Of a stretch of DNA of 64,000 nucleotides, positions 24,137 to 32,123 are shown one piece after another. Origin of the DNA: Bradyrhizobium frederickii (lineage in GTDB: Bacteria; Pseudomonadota; Alphaproteobacteria; Rhizobiales; Xanthobacteraceae); the NCBI RefSeq assembly GCF_004570865.1, contig NZ_SPQS01000009.1, forward strand, positions 124,001 through 188,000, given 5' to 3'. The position numbers and the translations under genes are program-made. Each line of letters starts with the position of its first letter. Positions within the stretch are counted from its first letter, which is position 1. Under the pieces are notes generated by a model. The model saw only the letters and a program-made list of their open reading frames with translations. It was not told the DNA's origin and searched no databases.

Positions 24137-24754
24137 TCAGTCCTTCGATTTGGGCGTCTGGAACACCGTGTTCAGCGTCACGATCTCGCCGAGACGGGCG
24201 TAGCGGGGACCGCCGATGCGCGCGATCGGATCGAGCGCCCTGGTTTCGACCTTGCCGTCGTTCACGAGGCCGTCGCGCAGATGGAACATCACGACCTCGC
24301 CGACGATCAGCCGGCTCTTGGCATCGCCGAACTCCAGGCATTGCCGGAAGCGGCATTCCATCGCGACCGGCGCGGCAGCGAGCCGCCGCACCTTGATGCA
24401 CTCGCAGGGCAGCGTCTCCAGGCCGAGATGCTCGACCTCGCTGATCTCTGGCGGATGCTCGACCGACGAATCGTGCACCGCCGACATCAGCGGGGTATCG
24501 GCGATGTGGATGACGTATTCCTCGGTGTCGAGGATGTTGTGCGCGGTGTCCTTGTAATCGGCGCCCTTGCGGCCGACGCTGATGGCGAGCATCGGCGGCT
24601 TCTGCGAGACAAAGGTGAAGGCGCTGAACGGGGCGAGGTTGAGCACGCCCTTGCTCGACAGGCTCGTGACCCAGGCGATCGGGCGCGGCACCACGATGCC
24701 GGTCATCAGCCGGTAGATGCGCTCGGCGCCGAGCTCGCTGGGATCGATCCGCAT
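24137..24754 (-). CDS. Flavin reductase-like (FMN-binding split-barrel) protein
   Basis: 205 residues. IYRLMTGIVVPRPIAWVTSL and NLAPFSAFTFVSQKPPMLAI are the typical start of the DIM6/NTAB flavin reductase family, with EYVIHIADTPLMSAVHDSS and LVNDGKVETRALDPIARIGG after them. Members either supply reduced flavin to a monooxygenase or act on aromatic acids directly. No partner monooxygenase is coded nearby. It lies in the operon between the TTT binding protein and the FAH hydrolase. Confidence 0.87.
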   Translation of the reverse strand: MRIDPSELGAERIYRLMTGIVVPRPIAWVTSLSSKGVLNLAPFSAFTFVSQKPPMLAISVGRKGADYKDTAHNILDTEEYVIHIADTPLMSAVHDSSVEHPPEISEVEHLGLETLPCECIKVRRLAAAPVAMECRFRQCLEFGDAKSRLIVGEVVMFHLRDGLVNDGKVETRALDPIARIGGPRYARLGEIVTLNTVFQTPKSKD

Positions 24755-24757
24755 CGG

Positions 24758-25723
24758 TCAGTCCGCCCTGATGTTGGCCTTGCGCACGACCGGAATCCAC
24801 TTGGCGTCCTCGCGCTCGAGATAGGCCTTGAATTCGTCCGGCGTCATCGGCGTGGCTTCGCCGCCGAGCTTTTCGAACTTGTCGACCACGCCAGGGTCTT
24901 TCAGGATCGCAACCAGCGTCTCGTGCAGTTTGTCGATGACGGGCGCGGGCGTGCCCGCCGGTGCGAACAGGCCGGTAAAGGTCTGGCCGTCGAAATCCTT
25001 GTAACCGAGCTCGGCGAAGGTCGGCACGTCGGGCAGCGATTTCAGTCGATGCGGGCTGGTGACGGCCAGTGCGCGGAACAGGCCGGCCTTGATGTGCTGC
25101 AGGCTGACCGTGAGCTGGTCGAACGCGAACTGCACCTGCCCGCCGAGCAGGTCGTTGATCGCCGGCGCATTGCCGCGATAATGCGCGGTGACCCATTGCA
25201 GCTCGAGGTTCGACTGCATCAGCTCGCTGAGCAGATGGTTGGTGGTGCCGGGGCCGGGCGAGGCCATGGTCAGCTTGCCGGGCTCGCGCTTGGCGAGATC
25301 GATGAATTCCTTGAAGGTCGTTGCCTGCACCGACGGATGCACTTCGAGCACCAGCGGCGTCATCGAGATGGTCGAGATCGGCAGGAAGTCCTTCTTCCAA
25401 TTATAGGCCTCGCGCTTGTTGATCTCGGTCGCGAACAGCACCGGACCGTTGGCGCCGACGAACAGCGTGTAGCCGTCGGGCGCGGACTTGGCGAAGGCCT
25501 CGCCCGCGATCATGCCGCCGGCGCCGGCCTTGTTCTCGATGATGAAAGGCTGGCCGAGCTTTTCCTGCAGCTTGTCGGCGACGATGCGCGCGGCGCTGTC
25601 GACATTGCCGCCGGCGGGATAAGGCACGATCAGCTTGACGCTGCGTGCCGGCCATTGCTGGCCCGATGCGGGCCCCGCCAGCATCGCAGTGACGGCGGCT
25701 ATGGCAATCCAGATTAATCTCAT
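24758..25723 (-). CDS. Tripartite tricarboxylate transporter (Bug-family) substrate-binding protein
   Basis: 321 residues with a Sec signal (MRLIWIAIAAVTAMLAGPASG). The Bug-family pattern is QQWPARSVKLIVPYPAGGNV, ENKAGAGGMIAGEAFAKSAP, PDGYTLFVGANG and ITSPHRLKSLPDVPT-like AVTSPHRLKSLPDVPTF. Such proteins bind small carboxylic acids in the periplasm. No TctA/TctB membrane genes are near, which is common for Bug proteins. The start at 25723 leaves a 121-bp intergenic region shared with the divergent IclR gene. It is first in the catabolic operon, so it probably recognises the pathway's substrate. Confidence 0.9.
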   Translation of the reverse strand: MRLIWIAIAAVTAMLAGPASGQQWPARSVKLIVPYPAGGNVDSAARIVADKLQEKLGQPFIIENKAGAGGMIAGEAFAKSAPDGYTLFVGANGPVLFATEINKREAYNWKKDFLPISTISMTPLVLEVHPSVQATTFKEFIDLAKREPGKLTMASPGPGTTNHLLSELMQSNLELQWVTAHYRGNAPAINDLLGGQVQFAFDQLTVSLQHIKAGLFRALAVTSPHRLKSLPDVPTFAELGYKDFDGQTFTGLFAPAGTPAPVIDKLHETLVAILKDPGVVDKFEKLGGEATPMTPDEFKAYLEREDAKWIPVVRKANIRAD

Positions 25724-25834
25724 GTTAACCTCCCGGCAGCGCTTCAATTCCATGTCGAGTGCCCCGCAAGGCAATTCGATTCGGCTGCAATCTCCAGATG
25801 CGCGCTTTACCTGTCGAGTGAATTGTGGCGTTGT

Positions 25835-25851
25835 TGTCCATATTATGGACA
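25835..25851. promoter_or_regulatory. 17-bp palindrome overlapping the iclR-type start codon
   Basis: TGTCCAT ATT ATGGACA is a perfect 7+7 inverted repeat with 3-nt spacer. Its right arm starts with the ATG of the regulator. It lies in the divergent region between regulator and catabolic operon, as expected for an IclR operator with autoregulation. The symmetry is observed; the role is inferred. Confidence 0.6.
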
Positions 25852-26636
25852 GAACCAAGATCGCTCGCAACGCGGCAACACCGCGGCAGGGCGCGCAGGC
25901 GATCCGGCGCGCGCTCGCCGTGCTGCGCATTCTTGCCGCCGGCCGAGAGGCCGGTGTGCCATTGGCAGAGGTCGTGCAGGCGACCGGCCTCACCCGCCCG
26001 ACCGTGCATCGCATCGTCCACGTGCTGATCGAGGAAGGCATCGTCGAGCGGAACGCGCGCAGCGGCCGCTACGCGATCGGCAACCAGGTGCCGGAGCTGG
26101 CGCTGGCGCGGCCGCGCCCCTCGCGGCTGCTGGTCGCCGCCAATCCGTCGCTGCGGCGGGCCTCCGCCGAGATCGGCGACACGCTGTTCCTGACCGTGCG
26201 CACCGGCAACGACACGCTGTGCGTCGATCGCCGGATCGGCGTCTATCCGATCCAGGTGCTGTCGATCGAGGTCGGCGCGCGCCGGCCGCTCGGCGTCTCC
26301 AGCGCGGGCGTCGCCATCCTCGCCGCGATGCCGGCGCCGGAGGCGCGAAAGATCGTCGCGGCCAACGAGAAGCGGTTCGAGGCTTACCGGACCGATACGG
26401 CGACGGTCCTCGGCGAGATCACCGCCGCGCGGCGGCTGGGATACGGCATGAGAGAGATCGGCCTCGTGCAGGGCACGAAGTCGATCTCGACCTGGATCAA
26501 GACCCCGGACGGCCGCCCCGCCGCAGCCATGACCGTCTCCGCGGTGCGAACGCGGCTCGGCCCAAGGCGCGAGCAGGAGGTCGCGGAGATCCTGTTGCGG
26601 GAGGCGCAGATCATCGAGCAGGCGATCGGGGGTTGA
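25845..26636 (+). CDS. IclR-family transcriptional regulator
   Basis: 263 residues. The N-terminal winged HTH reads AIRRALAVLRILAAGREAGV, LAEVVQATGLTRPTVHRIVH and EGIVERNARSGRYAIG. The effector domain has TLFLTVRTGNDTLCVDRRIG and PLGVSSAGVAILAAMP. IclR proteins sense small aromatic or organic acids and control adjacent catabolic genes. The ATG at 25845 is chosen by alignment with the family; the frame is open further upstream. The gene is divergent from the operon ending at 21108, which is the natural target. Confidence 0.92.
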   Translation: MDRTKIARNAATPRQGAQAIRRALAVLRILAAGREAGVPLAEVVQATGLTRPTVHRIVHVLIEEGIVERNARSGRYAIGNQVPELALARPRPSRLLVAANPSLRRASAEIGDTLFLTVRTGNDTLCVDRRIGVYPIQVLSIEVGARRPLGVSSAGVAILAAMPAPEARKIVAANEKRFEAYRTDTATVLGEITAARRLGYGMREIGLVQGTKSISTWIKTPDGRPAAAMTVSAVRTRLGPRREQEVAEILLREAQIIEQAIGG

Positions 26637-26671
26637 GCATAGCAGACTGACGCGCGGGCAGTAATTCTTCG

Positions 26672-26810
26672 CCTCTCCCCGCTTGCGGGGAGAGGCCGGA
26701 ATTTGCGGAGCAAGTTCCGGGTGAGGGGGCTCGCCGCGAGTCCAACTCTCACCGTCCCCGCGGAGACTCCCCCTCACCCCAACCCTCTCCCCGCAAGCGG
26801 GGCGAGGGAG
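26672..26810. repeat. Palindromic repeat pair, CCTCTCCCCGCTTGCGGGGAGAGG type
   Basis: CTCTCCCCGCTTGCGGGGAG at the left and CTCTCCCCGCAAGCGGGGCG at the right surround CCGGGTGAGGGG and CTCCCCCTCACCCC. It follows the regulator stop by 35 bp and probably forms stable hairpins in the transcript. Same family as 17,457-17,600. Confidence 0.75.
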
Positions 26811-26946
26811 CGCACCGCCGCTACGGCTGCAACTCGCGTCACAGGTAGGCGCTGCACGCCGCCATCCAACGCTGTCAATGGGCTGACGTGGCGCGCGATT
26901 CTGTGGCACAACGCCCCCACCGCCGACCGACCCAACGAGGCCATGC

Positions 26947-28242
26947 ATGCCCGCGCCCAAACCGCCTGCCTTCGAGACCCTGAGCCTGCATGCGGGCCAG
27001 CATCCGGATCCCGTGACCGGCGCCCGCGCGGTGCCGATCTATCAGACCACGTCCTATGTGTTCCAGGATTCCGACCACGCCGCTGCACTGTTCAATCTCG
27101 AGCGCGCCGGCCACATCTATACGCGTATCTCCAATCCGACCACCGGCGTGCTGGAGGAGCGGCTCGCCGCGCTCGAAGGCGGCGTCGGTGCGATCTGCAC
27201 CGCGAGCGGCATGGCCGCGCTGCATCTGGCGATCGCGACGCTGCTCAATGCCGGCGACCACATCGTGGCGTCGAGCTCGCTCTATGGCGGCACCATCAAC
27301 CTTTTGGCGCATACGCTGCCGCGCTTCGGCATCACGACCACGTTCGTCAAGCCGCGCGACCTCGACGCGTTCCGCAGCGCCATCAAGCCGAACACGAAAC
27401 TCGTGATCGGCGAGACCATCGGCAATCCCGGGCTGGAAGTGCTCGACATCCCCAAGGTCGCGCAGATCGCGCATGACGCGAAGATTCCGCTGCTGATCGA
27501 CAACACCTTCGCCACGCCCTATCTCAGCCGGCCGATCGAGCTCGGCGCCGACATCGTCATGCATTCGGCGACCAAATGGATCGGCGGCCACGGCATCGCG
27601 ATCGGCGGCGCGATCATTGACGGCGGCCGCTTCGACTGGCGCTCTTCCGGAAAGTTCGGCGTGCTGACCGAGCCCTATGGCGGCTATCACGGCATCGTCT
27701 TCGACGAGCAATTCGGCACGGCGGCCTTCATCATGCGCGCCCGGACCGAAGGCCTGCGCGATTTCGGCGCCTGCCTGTCGCCGACCAACGCATTCCAGCT
27801 GCTGCAGGGCATCGAGACATTGGGCGTGCGCATGGACCGCCACATGCAAAACACCCACCTCGTGCTGGAAGCATTGAAGTCCAACAAGGCGGTCGACTGG
27901 GTGCTGCATCCCTCGCTGGAGACGCACACGGATTATCAGCTCGCCAAGCAGCTCCTGCCGCGCGGCGCCGGCTCGATCATCTCCTTCGGCATCAAGGGCG
28001 GACGGCCCGCCGGGCGCAAATTCATCGAGAGCCTGCGCATGATCAGCCATCTCGCCAATGTCGGCGACGCCAAGACGCTGGTGATCCACCCGGCCTCGAC
28101 CACGCATCAGCAGATGGACGCCGAACAGCTCAGGGACGCCGGCATCGGCGAGGAGCTGGTGCGGCTCTCGGTCGGCATCGAGACCGCGAGCGACATCATC
28201 GACGATCTGGCGCAGGCGCTGCGCATCTCGCAAAAGGTCTGA
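26947..28242 (+). CDS. metY: O-acetylhomoserine sulfhydrylase (aminocarboxypropyltransferase)
   Basis: 431 residues, the long form typical of MetY rather than the ~390-residue MetB/MetZ. PLP-binding motifs are visible: ICTASGMAALHLAI, TIGNPGLEVLDIPKVAQIAH, PLLIDNTFATPYLSRPIELG and the Lys in MHSATKWIGGHG. Near the end SVGIETASDIIDDLAQAL. It converts O-acetylhomoserine and sulfide to homocysteine in the cytoplasm. The hydrolase gene starts 4 bp after its stop, so the two are co-transcribed. No SAM-II riboswitch core could be recognised upstream. Confidence 0.93.
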   Translation: MPAPKPPAFETLSLHAGQHPDPVTGARAVPIYQTTSYVFQDSDHAAALFNLERAGHIYTRISNPTTGVLEERLAALEGGVGAICTASGMAALHLAIATLLNAGDHIVASSSLYGGTINLLAHTLPRFGITTTFVKPRDLDAFRSAIKPNTKLVIGETIGNPGLEVLDIPKVAQIAHDAKIPLLIDNTFATPYLSRPIELGADIVMHSATKWIGGHGIAIGGAIIDGGRFDWRSSGKFGVLTEPYGGYHGIVFDEQFGTAAFIMRARTEGLRDFGACLSPTNAFQLLQGIETLGVRMDRHMQNTHLVLEALKSNKAVDWVLHPSLETHTDYQLAKQLLPRGAGSIISFGIKGGRPAGRKFIESLRMISHLANVGDAKTLVIHPASTTHQQMDAEQLRDAGIGEELVRLSVGIETASDIIDDLAQALRISQKV

Positions 28243-28246
28243 CACC

Positions 28247-29029
28247 ATGAAGCTCTCCGTCAACGGCGCTGATGTGTTCGTCGCAACCGGCGGCCGCGAC
28301 TTCGACAAGTCCTTGCCTGCGGTCGTGTTTATCCATGGCGCCGGCTTTGATCATTCGACCTGGGCGCTGCATACGCGCTGGTTCGCTCATCACGGCTTTG
28401 CCGTGCTGGCGCCTGATCTGCCCGGGCACGGCCGCTCGGCAGGGCCTTCGCTCGGCAGCATCGCGGAGATGGCGGATTGGACCGCGGCGCTGCTCGATGC
28501 GGCAGGAAGCGCAAAGGCGCATCTGATCGGCCATTCCATGGGATCGCTGATCTCGCTGGAGACGGCGGCCCGGCATCCCGACAAGATCTCCGCGCTGAGC
28601 CTGATCGGCACCGCCGCGACCATGACGGTCGGCCCGGATCTGCTGAAGGCCGCCGAAGCCAACTCGCAGGATGCCAACGACATGGTCGCGATCTGGGGCC
28701 TCGGCTTCAACGCCGAGCTCGGCGGCAGCCTCGCGCCGGGCCTGTGGATGCATGGCGGCGCGCAGGCGGTGCTGAAGGCGTGCGAGCCTGGCGTCCTGTT
28801 CAGGGATCTGTCGGCCTGCAATTCCTATACGAATGCGCTTCAAGCCGCGGCGAGCGTCAAGGTGCCGACAACGTTGATCCTGGGCGAGCGGGACATGATG
28901 ACGCCGGCGAAAGCCGGCAAGGCGCTCGCCGCGGCGATCCCGCATGCGAAGACCGTGGTTGTGCCGGGCGCGGGGCACATGATCATGGCCGAGCGTCCGG
29001 ATGAATTGCTGACGGCCTTGCGGAACTGA
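28247..29029 (+). CDS. Alpha/beta hydrolase
   Basis: 260 residues. FIHGAGFDHSTWALHTRWFA forms the oxyanion region, APDLPGHGRS follows, and the nucleophile elbow is GHSMGSLISLE. The acid is in LILGERDMMTP and the His in VPGAGHMIMAERPDEL. The substrate is not recognisable. Being four bases after metY it probably shares the transcript, though no link to methionine synthesis is known to me. Confidence 0.88.
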   Translation: MKLSVNGADVFVATGGRDFDKSLPAVVFIHGAGFDHSTWALHTRWFAHHGFAVLAPDLPGHGRSAGPSLGSIAEMADWTAALLDAAGSAKAHLIGHSMGSLISLETAARHPDKISALSLIGTAATMTVGPDLLKAAEANSQDANDMVAIWGLGFNAELGGSLAPGLWMHGGAQAVLKACEPGVLFRDLSACNSYTNALQAAASVKVPTTLILGERDMMTPAKAGKALAAAIPHAKTVVVPGAGHMIMAERPDELLTALRN

Positions 29030-29096
29030 AAAGGATCAATCGTCCGCGTCGTGCGTTCGGTCGGATATCCCTGTGACTCCAAAGGGGAACTCGACC

Positions 29097-29600
29097 ATGC
29101 CAAGACAAGAGATCATTCGTAAAGCGAGGCAGGACAAGCGCGCCGGAAAGTCGCCGAGCACGCAGGCCGGCGAATTCGTCAAGGACGAGATCGACAGGAT
29201 CCGCAAAGGCAAGCACGGCGCCCGCTCGACGAAACAGGCCATCGCGATCGGCCTCTCCGAGGCACGCCGCGCCGGCGTCGACCTGCCGCCACCGCGCAAG
29301 GGACGCACCAAAAAGGCGACGCGCCGCAGCGCCCAATATGCCTATGAGGTCGGTCAGGGCAAGCGCACCGCGAAACGCCGCCCGAAGGTATCGCGCGCGG
29401 TCGAAGGCGTGTTGAAGAAGGAGCCGCGCTCGACCGCATCGCGCAGCGCGCTGTCGAAACAGGGCAAGCGCGCCGCGAGCCGGCGATCCGCAGCATCGCG
29501 TTCAGCCGCGGCACGGAAGGCCAGCCGGACCAAGGGCGCCAAGGTCCGCTCCGCCGCGGCAAAGAAGGCGGCACGCACCAGGGCGCGCCGCAGGAGTTGA
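29097..29600 (+). CDS. DUF6496-like basic protein with a histone-H1-like tail
   Basis: 167 residues. The N-terminal part (MPRQEIIRKARQDKRAGKSP, QAGEFVKDEIDRIRKGKHGA, STKQAIAIGLSEARRAGVDL) is a conserved short domain common in Rhizobiales and Burkholderiales. From about residue 75 the chain is almost only Lys, Arg, Ala and Ser with repeating RSAxxKKAAR-like units, resembling bacterial H1-like proteins. A DNA- or RNA-binding role is likely but unproven. ATG at 29097 is preceded by AAAGGGGAAC, so it is preferred over the GTG at 29073. Confidence 0.75.
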   Translation: MPRQEIIRKARQDKRAGKSPSTQAGEFVKDEIDRIRKGKHGARSTKQAIAIGLSEARRAGVDLPPPRKGRTKKATRRSAQYAYEVGQGKRTAKRRPKVSRAVEGVLKKEPRSTASRSALSKQGKRAASRRSAASRSAAARKASRTKGAKVRSAAAKKAARTRARRRS

Positions 29601-29614
29601 TCAGTCGCGCTGCT

Positions 29615-30568
29615 TCAGGAGCCCGGCGTCCATTTCCAGACGATGTCGGACACGTTGACCGGCTTCGGGATGAGGCCGAGCTTTGCAAAGCGGTCGGCAA
29701 CCGCTTGCTGCGTCTTGATCACCTCCGCGTCGAGCGGCACCACGCTGTAGGTCGAGCGATTGACGAAGCGGCGGACAGCCTCGATGTCCACGCCCGTTGC
29801 CTCGGACTGCGCCTGCGCGACCTCCTCGTGATGCGTCTCTGCCCACACGCCTTCGGAGGCGAAGCTGGCGTTGAGCTTGGCGACCAGCGAGGGATACCTT
29901 TCGACGAAATCCGTGTTGGCGATGTAATAGCCGTTCGGTTTGTGGACATCCTTGTCGAAGGCGAGAACGCGCGCGTTCTCCTTCAATTCCGCGAGCGCCA
30001 GATAGGGATCCCAGATCGACCAGGCCTCGACCGAGCCCTTCACGAAGGCCGCTGTTGCGTCCGCCGGCGCGAGCGGCGCCGGTGTGATGTCGGACCAGGA
30101 CAGGCCGGCCTTCTCAAGCGAGGCAACGAGGAGATTATGCGCACTGGATCCCTTGCCGAAGGCGACGCGCTTGCCTTTGAGATCAGCGAGCGTCTTGATC
30201 GGTGAATCCTTCGGCACGACGATCGCCTGTGTGTTGCCTTCCGATTTCACCGCGGCCACGTAGCGAATCTTGGCGCCGCCGGCCTGCGCGAAGATCGGCG
30301 GCGTATCGCCAACGAAGCCGAAATCGACGCTGCCGACATTGATCGCCTCCAGCAGCGGTGGACCGAACTGGAAGTCGATCCACTTGATCTCGATACCGAG
30401 CGGCTTGAAGGCGTTCTCAAGCGTCTGGCGCTGGCGCACAGCCGGAAAGAACCCGCCCTTCTGCGTGCCGATGCGGATTTCCGCCGGTTTGTCTGCGGCG
30501 CGCACGGGGGCGACGACGGCGGTAGCGATGAGCAGCGCTGCGGTCAGGATATGTCGTCGTGGAATCAT
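29615..30568 (-). CDS. Aliphatic sulfonate ABC transporter substrate-binding protein (SsuA-like)
   Basis: 317 residues with a Sec signal ending near VRAADKP. Features of the SsuA/NMT1 family are IRIGTQKGGFFPAVRQRQTL, DFGFVGDTPPIFAQAGGAKI, LKGKRVAFGKGSSAHNLL and EAWSIWDPYLALAEL. SsuA binds alkanesulfonates in the periplasm for SsuBC uptake. No ssuB, ssuC or ssuD is present within 10 kb on either side, so it is an orphan that may use a transporter encoded elsewhere. It follows a 73-residue gene by 21 bp. Confidence 0.88.
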   Translation of the reverse strand: MIPRRHILTAALLIATAVVAPVRAADKPAEIRIGTQKGGFFPAVRQRQTLENAFKPLGIEIKWIDFQFGPPLLEAINVGSVDFGFVGDTPPIFAQAGGAKIRYVAAVKSEGNTQAIVVPKDSPIKTLADLKGKRVAFGKGSSAHNLLVASLEKAGLSWSDITPAPLAPADATAAFVKGSVEAWSIWDPYLALAELKENARVLAFDKDVHKPNGYYIANTDFVERYPSLVAKLNASFASEGVWAETHHEEVAQAQSEATGVDIEAVRRFVNRSTYSVVPLDAEVIKTQQAVADRFAKLGLIPKPVNVSDIVWKWTPGS

Positions 30569-30589
30569 GTTGCGGTCCTTTCGGTGGGA

Positions 30590-30811
30590 TCAGCTGGCGA
30601 GGAGCGGGGAACTCGCGCGACGGCTCCGCTCCGAGAGCACGGCGCGTGCGGCGCGCTCGGCGTCGCGGGCCGAACGGAACTGGCGGCCTTCGAGACTGTC
30701 GAACAGGCGCTCGGAGGAAAAGAAGCGAAAGCCGCGCTCATCTCGCGTGATGATGCCGGCGGCGCGGTCGTGGATCTCGATGATGTAGGCATTCGACGGA
30801 GCCTGGGACAT
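30590..30811 (-). CDS. Small conserved hypothetical protein
   Basis: 73 residues: NAYIIEIHDRAAGIITRDER, GFRFFSSERLFDSLEGRQF and SARDAERAARAVLSERSRR. Strand/strand/helix character and the phrase RGFRFFSS...LEGRxFxS recall short Bradyrhizobium proteins without known function. It is encoded directly upstream of the sulfonate-binding protein in the same direction and probably co-transcribed. Confidence 0.65.
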   Translation of the reverse strand: MSQAPSNAYIIEIHDRAAGIITRDERGFRFFSSERLFDSLEGRQFRSARDAERAARAVLSERSRRASSPLLAS

Positions 30812-31203
30812 GACTGCTCGTTCGCCGAAATCTCGGCGTTCCTGTTTGGGGATCTTCGGTGTGAGGTGCTGCTAGGAGGCGGTCAGCAACGACAACAGGC
30901 GCCTGTTGCCGCCGAGAAACAGCGCCGCGTCATGCACGAACGCATGTCGCCTTGGTTACGCTGGTGATCCATTCTCATATCGCGGCATCAAGCTCGAGGA
31001 GCAGTTTCGATGCTCCGAATATCGAGCGGTTGGCACGATTGGTCAATGAAATGGCTATCCATATTTACGGCCGGCGCGCTGGGGCGCTTCTCTCGGCGCA
31101 AGCACTAGCAGACGGATTCATCTCGCGATGAGTTCAACACAGGCGCACGGGCGGCGTGATACGCTTCTGGCGCCAAAACGCACGCAATTCGGGAGGTCCA
31201 GAG
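30812..31203. other. 392-bp gap between divergent genes
   Basis: No gene. It should hold the promoter of the small-protein/ssuA pair and that of the SDR gene. A perfect 16-bp palindrome lies at 30893-30908 (listed separately). GGGAGG at 31191-31196 is the ribosome-binding site of the SDR. Confidence 0.55.
30893..30908. promoter_or_regulatory. Perfect 16-bp palindrome CAACAGGCGCCTGTTG
   Basis: CAACAGGC followed directly by GCCTGTTG, 82 bp upstream of the small gene that precedes ssuA. Uninterrupted symmetry without a T-run suggests an operator rather than a terminator. The regulator is unknown. Confidence 0.4.
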
Positions 31204-31935
31204 ATGGCTGATGATCTGAAGGGGCGCACCGCGCTCGTGACCGGCGGCTCGCGCGGAATTGGCGCCGCCGTGTGTCGCGCGCTGGCCGAAGCAGGCGCTG
31301 CGGTGGCGATCAATTGCCGCGAGCGGATCGGGCAGGCCGAGCAGCTGGCCGGCGAGATCGGCAAACAAGGCGGCCGCGCCATCGTCGTCGCCGCCGACGT
31401 CTCGCAGCGCGAGGCCGTGGCCGCAATGGTCGAGCGCGTCACGGCCGGGCTCGGGCCGATCGACATCCTCGTCAACAATGCCGGCATCGCCATCACGCGC
31501 GGCATCGACGATCTCACCGAAGACGATTTCGACCGCACCATCCTGGTCAACCTGAAATCCGCCTTCCTGTGCACGCAGGCCGTGCTGCCGTCGATGCGCG
31601 CCAGGAAGTGGGGCCGCATCGTCAACATCTCCTCGGGCGCGGCGCGCGGCGCCGGCTCGATCGGCCCGCACTACAATGCGTCCAAGGCCGGCATGGAAGG
31701 TCTCACGCGAGGCTATGCCGCGCGGCTGGTGAAGGAGGGCATCACCGTCAACGCAGTGGCGCCGTCGCTGATCGAGACCGACATGATGAGCGGCCAGCCC
31801 CAGCTCGTCAGCCGCATCCCGCTCGGCCGCTTCGGCAGGGCAGAGGAGGTGGCGAAAGCGGTGATGCTGCTGGTCGACAACGCATACATGACCGGGCAGA
31901 CCGTGGCGCTCAGCGGCGGGATGGCGTTTAACTAG
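31204..31935 (+). CDS. SDR-family oxidoreductase (FabG-like)
   Basis: 243 residues of a classical SDR: the coenzyme motif TGGSRGIGAAV near residue 14, NNAGIA near 89, the catalytic Ser in ISSGAARG and YNASK (Tyr-xxx-Lys) near 155. The Gly-rich end TGQTVALSGGMAFN matches 3-oxoacyl reductase-like enzymes. Asn-Ala-Gly and Tyr/Lys are intact, so it should be active, but the substrate is unknown. ATG at 31204 has GGGAGG upstream. It stands alone. Confidence 0.9.
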   Translation: MADDLKGRTALVTGGSRGIGAAVCRALAEAGAAVAINCRERIGQAEQLAGEIGKQGGRAIVVAADVSQREAVAAMVERVTAGLGPIDILVNNAGIAITRGIDDLTEDDFDRTILVNLKSAFLCTQAVLPSMRARKWGRIVNISSGAARGAGSIGPHYNASKAGMEGLTRGYAARLVKEGITVNAVAPSLIETDMMSGQPQLVSRIPLGRFGRAEEVAKAVMLLVDNAYMTGQTVALSGGMAFN

Positions 31936-31961
31936 GGGTAGCCGTCGCCGCGGACTCTCTT

Positions 31962-32120
31962 TCCTTCTCCCCTTGTGGGAGAAGGTGGCGCGAAGCGCCG
32001 GATGAGGGGTATCTATCCGCAAAGTAAAATCGCGAGAGATGTGCTTGCGGAGACAAACCCCTCACCCGTCTCGCCGCTATCGCGGCGAGCCAACCTCTGC
32101 CACAAGGGGAGAGGAGAGAA
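31962..32120. repeat. Inverted intergenic repeat, CTTCTCCCCTTGTGGGAGAAGG type
   Basis: Left arm TTCTCCCCTTGTGGGAGAAG with GCGCGAAGCGCCGGATGAGG; right arm CCCCTCACCCGTCTCGCCGC with CCACAAGGGGAGAGGAGAG. It lies between convergent stops (SDR and PNPOx-like gene), a place where such stem-loops often end transcription from both sides. Confidence 0.75.
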
Positions 32121-32123
32121 GAA

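Noticed and set aside
24084..25400. Upstream extension of the FAH-family gene giving a 725-residue protein
   Set aside because: The first ~440 residues are an out-of-frame reading of the flavin reductase and binding-protein genes; the family N-terminus is at 24083.
26820..26946. Possible SAM-II riboswitch before metY
   Set aside because: I looked for the SAM-II core and pseudoknot strand in the 130 bp before metY and found no convincing match.
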